Positions 6,303-9,808 of a stretch of 9,808 bases of DNA are shown here, in pieces. Numbering within the stretch: position 1 is the first letter of the stretch; each line of letters opens with the position of its first letter. The notes under the pieces are model-generated. The model saw only the letters and a program-made list of their open reading frames with translations. It did no database searches and was not told the origin of the DNA. This DNA comes from JAVKSL01 sp039583695 (GTDB taxonomy: Bacteria > Actinomycetota > Acidimicrobiia > Acidimicrobiales > JAJPHD01). The DNA lies in NCBI GenBank assembly GCA_039583695.1, contig JAVKSL010000093.1:1-9808 (forward strand), given 5' to 3'. A program made the position numbers and the translations under genes.

Positions 6303-7172
6303 TCATACACTCGGCCCTGGATCAACAGGCTTGGCAGCGGTCGCAAGCGGCGTCATCCTCTGGAGTGCCGCCAACCCCAGCAGCCCGGCTCCGGCGGCAG
6401 CGATGAACTGAGGGATGGACATACCCACTCGCGCTCCTGTCAGGGTCCCGTTTGGCCCGAGCACCACGCCGACGGCGATTGCGCTTCCCAGGCTGAAAAG
6501 TGCAAGCAGCCAAAGACCCCCGGCCACATTGGGAAATCCCGGAATGCTGAGCACCCCCCGGGTCCGGGCAATCGACAAGCAGGTCACCAGCGCGCCGAAG
6601 CCAACGGCTAAGAACGCGTAGGCCACGACCTGGGGCGTCCTGCTGGCGGATTGTGAGCCGGACAGGCCCGTGCCCACCGCCAGGGCCAGGACTGCCACGG
6701 CGGCGACTCCCCAAATATCGGCTTGGCCCGCGTTCCCGGCTGGCTCCTTGTGCTCAGCGACCGAGCTGCGCCCGGCCCGGTAGGCGAGCAGGAGCGCCCA
6801 TAATCCAATCCCGATTGCCTCCACCACATTGCCAGTCCCTCCGCCCAACGTGGTGCCCGATCCCGCCGCCAAGACCAGGACACCCACGGCGATCAGCAAG
6901 GTGGCAACCGCTGCGGCACCCACGTCTCCCAGCTCGAGCCAGCGCTGGCCGAGAAACGCCGACCAACCTACCGAGGCGATGCCGACGACGATCACCGCCA
7001 AGCCCACAAAGCTCACCCACAGGTCCCCCCGGTACAGGCCATTGGAAGCCCCGCTGCCGCTATAAGACAGCAGGGCATAGCTCAGACCGGCTAAGAAGTA
7101 GCCCAGGGCGACGAGACCTGCTCCGATGGCAAAGGCAGCCATCGCGGTCTTGGATCGCACCAATGTGATCAT
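6303..7172 (-). CDS. polytopic membrane protein of unknown function
   Basis: 289 residues from the ATG at 7172. About eight hydrophobic segments lie roughly at 10-37, 51-73, 83-103, 112-131, 151-170, 178-203, 214-238 and 249-266, joined by short loops. A more polar loop at about 132-150 contains GRSSVAEHKEPAGNAGQAD. I recognise no family motif, and there is no obvious charged or catalytic residue inside the membrane. An in-frame TTG at 7208 would lengthen it, but that TTG is the first triplet of a TTGACA -35 element, so the leaderless ATG at 7172 is preferred. It lies downstream of the toxin-antitoxin pair on the same strand, 55 bases from the toxin stop, but has its own promoter. Confidence 0.7.
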   Translation of the reverse strand: MITLVRSKTAMAAFAIGAGLVALGYFLAGLSYALLSYSGSGASNGLYRGDLWVSFVGLAVIVVGIASVGWSAFLGQRWLELGDVGAAAVATLLIAVGVLVLAAGSGTTLGGGTGNVVEAIGIGLWALLLAYRAGRSSVAEHKEPAGNAGQADIWGVAAVAVLALAVGTGLSGSQSASRTPQVVAYAFLAVGFGALVTCLSIARTRGVLSIPGFPNVAGGLWLLALFSLGSAIAVGVVLGPNGTLTGARVGMSIPQFIAAAGAGLLGLAALQRMTPLATAAKPVDPGPSV

Positions 7173-7208
7173 TTTGGGAGGATAGCGCAGCGACGTTGCA
7201 CATGTCAA
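7173..7208 (-). promoter_or_regulatory. leaderless promoter of the 7172 membrane protein gene
   Basis: On the minus strand a perfect TTGACA (7208-7203), an 18-base spacer and TATCCT (7184-7179) are followed by six bases and then the ATG at 7172. Transcription is therefore predicted to start on the A of the start codon. This is the best-looking promoter in the window. It also shows that the upstream in-frame TTG is not a translation start. Confidence 0.65.
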
Positions 7209-7227
7209 CCGAACGATCCCTCCAAAG

Positions 7228-7548
7228 CTAGCAGGCCATCACCTTGGACATGGCGTCGCAGAACTCGCCCCACCTAGCCGATTTAATCACGCCAGCCCTT
7301 TGGACGAGGATGTTAACTGGAATGAGCTGGGAATTGTCCAGATTGGCAACGGACCCCTCCCGGACCCCCTCGGCGGTGCCGACCGCCACTTCGGTTGCGA
7401 GGCCGCGAGCAATGCTGGTCACGGGCGCGACCAGGACTCGAGACAAAAATGGGGCAACTCGGCCGCGGGTGAGAATGACCACGGGCCGAACCTTGTCAAG
7501 GTCCGCCCACCAGATCTGGCCGTGGGCGAGATCTGGTCGGAGGGTCAT
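7228..7548 (-). CDS. MazF/PemK-type endoribonuclease toxin
   Basis: 106 residues, typical MazF size. MazF toxins are sequence-specific ribonucleases that cut mRNA or other RNA when freed from their antitoxin. Family features seen: GQIWWADLDKVRPVVIL (10-26) with the conserved Arg21-Pro22; VLVAPVTS (38-45) with the Thr/Ser of the active site; and the strand-rich EGSVANLDNSQLIPVNILVQ (64-83), followed by a C-terminal helix. The linker between the first strands is short. The ATG at 7548 overlaps the antitoxin stop by four bases (ATGA), the usual translational coupling. Cut specificity cannot be told from sequence. Confidence 0.85.
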   Translation of the reverse strand: MTLRPDLAHGQIWWADLDKVRPVVILTRGRVAPFLSRVLVAPVTSIARGLATEVAVGTAEGVREGSVANLDNSQLIPVNILVQRAGVIKSARWGEFCDAMSKVMAC

Positions 7549-7829
7549 TTGTAATCTCGCCGGCGGCGTGCCTCGACTATTCGGACCACCTCGTCCGGGA
7601 CCTCACCGACGTAGGGGAGATCCGGGGCTCGGGGCGCCACCCACGACAGATCGGGGTCGGCCTCGTAGGGCATAGCAGCGAGGACCTCCTGTTCATGGGC
7701 AGCTTCGAGCTTGTCGAGCAGCGCGCTGAGCGCCCTGTCCACGAGCTTGCTGTCGCTGAGGCCAACCAGGCGGCGACACCTGGCCAAGCGGTCTTGATCG
7801 ACGGTAGTAGAGATCCGCACACGGGCCAT
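7545..7829 (-). CDS. ribbon-helix-helix antitoxin (MazE-like)
   Basis: 94 residues. The N-terminus MARVRISTTVDQD (1-13) forms the DNA-binding strand of a ribbon-helix-helix fold. Helices follow at about 12-22 and 26-43 (SDSKLVDRALSALLDKLEA). The C-terminal half, with MPYEADPDLSW (53-63) and an acidic, Pro-rich stretch, looks like the flexible toxin-binding tail. It should neutralise the MazF-type toxin encoded next to it and repress its own promoter. The ATG at 7829 is supported by a -10 seven bases upstream. The pairing by ATGA overlap and order (antitoxin first) is standard for type II modules. Confidence 0.8.
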   Translation of the reverse strand: MARVRISTTVDQDRLARCRRLVGLSDSKLVDRALSALLDKLEAAHEQEVLAAMPYEADPDLSWVAPRAPDLPYVGEVPDEVVRIVEARRRRDYK

Positions 7830-7858
7830 GCCACAAAGTATAGCATTTCACGGTGCTC
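7830..7858 (-). promoter_or_regulatory. toxin-antitoxin promoter (extended -10) and possible operator
   Basis: On the minus strand TGCTATACT (7845-7837) is a near-consensus extended -10. Its last base is seven bases from the antitoxin ATG at 7829, so the mRNA would be leaderless or nearly so. AGCA and TGCT arms separated by eight bases lie just upstream and over the -10, a plausible but weak operator for the ribbon-helix-helix antitoxin. No good -35 at normal spacing. Confidence 0.5.
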
Positions 7859-7904
7859 AACGAGTCACGCGGACAGGGATCACCTGCGCCCGACACCGTT
7901 CGGG

Positions 7905-8150
7905 TTGATCCCTGAGAGGTGGCGCCTGGAGCATTGGTGCGGCATCTGCCGCGAGCGCGTCGCAACCGACCAGCTGGTCGCTCATGCTCAAGGCCACGAG
8001 CGCGCGGAGCGCGCCGGTTCCGGGGGGTCCTTCCAATATCCTGCGCCCTCGGGCACAATGGTGCCGGGCCAATTTGTCCTGGCCGATTCCACCACCCCCG
8101 ACAGCTCGGGATACGACCACGAACCAACGAAGGAGGTGAATCAGGGCTAA
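7905..8150 (+). CDS. possible small protein with C2-H2 zinc-finger-like motif
   Basis: 81 residues if started at TTG 7905; the frame is open further left without ATG or GTG. Near the N-terminus HWCGICRERVATDQLVAHAQ continues to GH, giving C12-x2-C15-x11-H27-x3-H31, close to a C2H2 zinc finger. The rest is polar and probably disordered. Third codon positions are strongly G/C, as expected for real genes here. Against it: no ribosome site, no clear promoter and a weak start. It is divergent from the antitoxin, 75 bases away. I do not recognise a family. It could be a genuine small DNA- or RNA-binding protein, a decayed gene or chance. Confidence 0.35.
   Translation: MIPERWRLEHWCGICRERVATDQLVAHAQGHERAERAGSGGSFQYPAPSGTMVPGQFVLADSTTPDSSGYDHEPTKEVNQG
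8130..8139 (+). promoter_or_regulatory. orphan perfect Shine-Dalgarno sequence AAGGAGGTGA
   Basis: AAGGAGGTGA is fully complementary to the 16S rRNA 3' tail, yet no ATG, GTG or TTG lies 5-12 bases downstream. It falls inside the last codons of the small zinc-finger-like ORF. About nine bases after GGAGG the frame beginning GCT AAG CGT CGG is open, so a start codon of a following gene may have been lost. Confidence 0.4.
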
Positions 8151-8155
8151 GCGTC

Positions 8156-8170
8156 GGCCGCTATGCGGCC
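8156..8170 (+). terminator. short perfect hairpin after the small ORF
   Basis: GGCCGC (8156-8161) and GCGGCC (8165-8170) pair perfectly around TAT, starting six bases after the stop codon at 8150. There is no T-run, so if it terminates transcription it is of the T-less actinobacterial kind. It could also be a protein-binding palindrome. Confidence 0.35.
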
Positions 8171-8440
8171 TCCGATCCAAGCTTGGTCGGGTGTACGAAA
8201 ACTCCGGACTGGGTGTACGGAATCGCCGGAATGCTCACCCGAGACCCGAGAGCGCCCGCCTGCTCCAAGCCCCGCCCAGCCAGCAGCGACGATGGGACGG
8301 CTTGGTGATCGGCGAACCCCACCGGACCCGGAGCCGATCACGCCACCGCCCCAGTTCTGTGGCATCATGTTGGCGACCAGTCACACGGCTCCGCCCACGC
8401 GTTCTCGCGATAAGAGCACAAAGAAACAGGAGAGCATATC
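8171..8440 (+). other. non-coding or decayed stretch
   Basis: No reading frame here resembles a protein, and no start with a ribosome site is seen until 8441. The GC-rich composition still matches the left part of the window. The stretch contains the inverted repeat at 8305-8341 and ends in the leader of the secreted protein gene. It may be remnants of a gene whose ribosome site is at 8130. Confidence 0.4.
8305..8341. repeat. 9-bp perfect inverted repeat, 19-bp spacer
   Basis: GTGATCGGC (8305-8313) and GCCGATCAC (8333-8341) are perfect inverted arms around a 19-base spacer. It could be a regulator-binding site or the base of a stem-loop. It lies 100 bases before the secreted protein gene and close to where base composition changes. 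No copy was noticed elsewhere in the window. Confidence 0.5.
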
Positions 8441-9011
8441 ATGTGGTTTCGTCGTCTCCTCTGCTGCACTGCCGCTGCCAGTATACTGCCAGTGTCGTCA
8501 GTCGTTGTCCTAAGCACAACGGCCAGTGGTGCATCAGCGTCCACAGTTAGTCCTTCCAGCCAGGAGCGCCTGACTTCGAACACTCGCCCGACCACTATGA
8601 CATCAACGACACTATCCGCACTGTCTTCTGTTTCTGCTCACCGAGCGAGCAATCCCAGCAATTCGCGTATATCGGACTCAACAATAACTTGTACCTTGAG
8701 CATCGCGAGTCCTCATCGGTCGACGCACAACCCAGCGGTAGTCAACGTTCGTGGCCACCTGGAAGTGTGATGCGAACGTGGCGTCTCTTTCTATGACGGT
8801 CAAGCTATACACCTTTGCTGGCGTACAGCAGGCGAGCGACTCGTTTAAAAACTCTGGCAAACAGGCTTTGAAGGGCCACGCAGCTTCCGTTTGTATTCCA
8901 GATTTCTATTACGGGACGGCACGCGGTACTGTTGTGTTCCCGGCTGGGTATTCCCCCCACTCCCGGACCCTAAACGTACAGAGTAAGACAGTACTGGTTT
9001 TGTGCATATAG
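8441..9011 (+). pseudogene. secreted four-cysteine protein, split by a one-base frameshift
   Basis: Two overlapping frames together make one protein. The first (8441-8770) starts at ATG after AGGAGAG and has a signal peptide (MWFRRLLCC, hydrophobic core, cleavage near ASGASA). A Ser/Thr-rich linker then leads to TCTLSIASPHRSTHNPAVVN before a TGA. The second (open from 8751 to 9011) continues as CDANVASLSMTVKLYTFAGV and ends LVLCI. Length 571 is 3x190+1, so one extra base in about 8759-8767 explains the break; removing it gives RGHLECDANVASL and about 189 residues with four exported-domain cysteines, likely two disulfides. The block resembles small secreted actinobacterial proteins of unknown role. 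It may be a true pseudogene or a sequencing error. Confidence 0.6.
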
Positions 9012-9033
9012 CCGTTCACTGGCCGACCTCCCT

Positions 9034-9789
9034 TTGACCACCAAGCCATACCGGGTAGGTGAGTTGACTCTAGTTGAGGACGATCTAGCTCCGACCAACT
9101 GGATCGTCGAGAGCCTCCGTGCCTTCCCGGAGAGTGTGGGGTCTCTACTACCGGACAACTTCTCTGCCTTCGCACGTGTGCTGCATCCTGCATATCGCGA
9201 AGATGACGCTGCTGCTCGCCCAGCTCCGACAGAGGTGTCATGGGCAGAGGTAGCCACCGCGAGGGCCAGACGTATGCACCCGGAAGTGCAGTTTGTGTCC
9301 CTTGTAGGTTACGCACGGCTTCAAGAGAACGAAGACCCCTGGCTATGGGATACTGCTCCGGAGGAGGGAAACTTGCCGGCTGATTTAGCTGCGAAGCTGG
9401 TGAGTGGATTAACCCAGCATACAACAACACCAGGGAAATGTTTCTTCGCGGTATGGGATGGATGGGGTGACTTACCTGTCAGATCGATGAATCCACCGAC
9501 GTTTCATCTGCCCGGACGCGATTACTTGCTATTCACAGGACCTATCTGGGCCGCTACGCAATCCTTCGGGAGCGCTTTGGGCGGGCATCAATCAGCGAAT
9601 CTGTGGTGGCCAAGCGACAAGACGTGGTGCGTGAGTACGGAGATTGATTTGAACAGCACTTACGTTGGCGGCTCCAGGAAGTGCATAGCGGAGTTGTTAA
9701 TGATTACTGGCCTTGAGATACTACGGGTGAAGCCAGAACATGGTATTGGAGTAGGTAGCGATAGAATTAATCCTCCACCGGTGCCATAG
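9034..9789 (+). CDS. uncharacterised protein with LWWPSDKTWCVSTEIDL block
   Basis: 251 residues from TTG 9034, the first available start after an in-frame stop at 8971; there is no ribosome site, so the start is uncertain. It is soluble, with no signal peptide or membrane segment. Conserved-looking blocks are SLLPDNFSAFARVLHPA (37-53), WAEVA (70-74), FFAVWDGWGDL (137-147), HLPGRDYLLFTGP (158-170) and LWWPSDKTWCVSTEIDLN (190-207) followed by STYVGGS (208-214), with SDRIN near the end. From memory, proteins with the same blocks (FxAYxRxLHPA, WPxDRxWCVATEIDLxxTYVGG) are widespread unnamed proteins in actinobacteria. No catalytic role is known to me. It lies 22 bases after the broken secreted-protein gene, so the two may be cotranscribed. 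Lower G+C than the left half. Confidence 0.75.
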   Translation: MTTKPYRVGELTLVEDDLAPTNWIVESLRAFPESVGSLLPDNFSAFARVLHPAYREDDAAARPAPTEVSWAEVATARARRMHPEVQFVSLVGYARLQENEDPWLWDTAPEEGNLPADLAAKLVSGLTQHTTTPGKCFFAVWDGWGDLPVRSMNPPTFHLPGRDYLLFTGPIWAATQSFGSALGGHQSANLWWPSDKTWCVSTEIDLNSTYVGGSRKCIAELLMITGLEILRVKPEHGIGVGSDRINPPPVP

Positions 9790-9808
9790 ACGAGGGGGGT
9801 GACGGTCC

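Noticed and set aside
7857..8180. Minus-strand frame of 107 codons opposite the zinc-finger-like ORF
   Set aside because: It has no motif, an unfavourable Arg/Ala/Gly-rich composition and no start signals; the plus strand has the better codon bias.
8765..8771. Programmed +1 frameshift of the prfB kind at GTG TGA T
   Set aside because: There is no slippery codon like CUU, no suitably spaced internal ribosome site, and the +1 product would lose the cysteine that a simple one-base correction restores.

Overview
The window reads as chromosomal DNA of a high-GC Gram-positive bacterium (Actinomycetota). The core-metabolism genes have actinobacterial-type sequences. GTG/TTG starts, stop/start overlaps of the ATGA/GTGA type and apparently leaderless promoters are common, and one counted ilvC line is 45/60 G+C. 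An uncultured lineage such as Acidimicrobiia is possible but cannot be proved from this sequence.

Layout, left to right. (1) Positions 2-994 hold the C-terminal third of a 2-oxoglutarate dehydrogenase/decarboxylase E1 gene, cut by the window edge, with a 15/30-bp G-rich in-frame repeat. (2) At 1074-1652 is a small four-helix membrane protein of an uncharacterised actinobacterial type. It is convergent, with a 2-bp gap, with lgt (1655-2518, minus), the prolipoprotein diacylglyceryl transferase. (3) At 2519-2755 is a regulatory region between lgt and the divergent ilv operon. It holds a promoter, a 10-14-residue leader peptide rich in Leu/Val codons, a stem-loop and a strong intrinsic terminator, which is the layout of branched-chain amino acid transcription attenuation. 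(4) At 2756-6147 is ilvB-ilvN-ilvC, the acetolactate synthase large and small subunits and ketol-acid reductoisomerase. IlvN has a repeat-built N-terminal extension. (5) At 6303-7172 (minus) is an unrecognised polytopic membrane protein with a consensus-like leaderless promoter. (6) At 7228-7829 (minus) is a ribbon-helix-helix antitoxin/MazF-type toxin pair with an ATGA overlap. (7) At 7905-8150 is a possible small gene with a C2-H2 zinc-finger-like motif, divergent from the antitoxin. Two inverted repeats follow, with no convincing gene to 8440. (8) From 8441 to the end, base composition drops (29/60 G+C in one counted line) and two genes appear: a secreted protein split by a one-base frameshift, and a 251-residue protein of an uncharacterised family.

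How it works together: ilvBNC performs the first two shared steps of valine/leucine/isoleucine synthesis. IlvN supplies feedback control and the leader supplies transcriptional control. The right half from about 6150 looks like accessory DNA (toxin-antitoxin, orphan membrane and secreted proteins, a broken gene, a composition shift). I do not see a clear new multi-gene system. The most interesting signals are the ilv attenuator, the recurring TANNNT-6-nt-start promoter architecture, the in-frame G/P/A repeat expansions in two core enzymes, and the zinc-finger-like small ORF beside the toxin-antitoxin pair.
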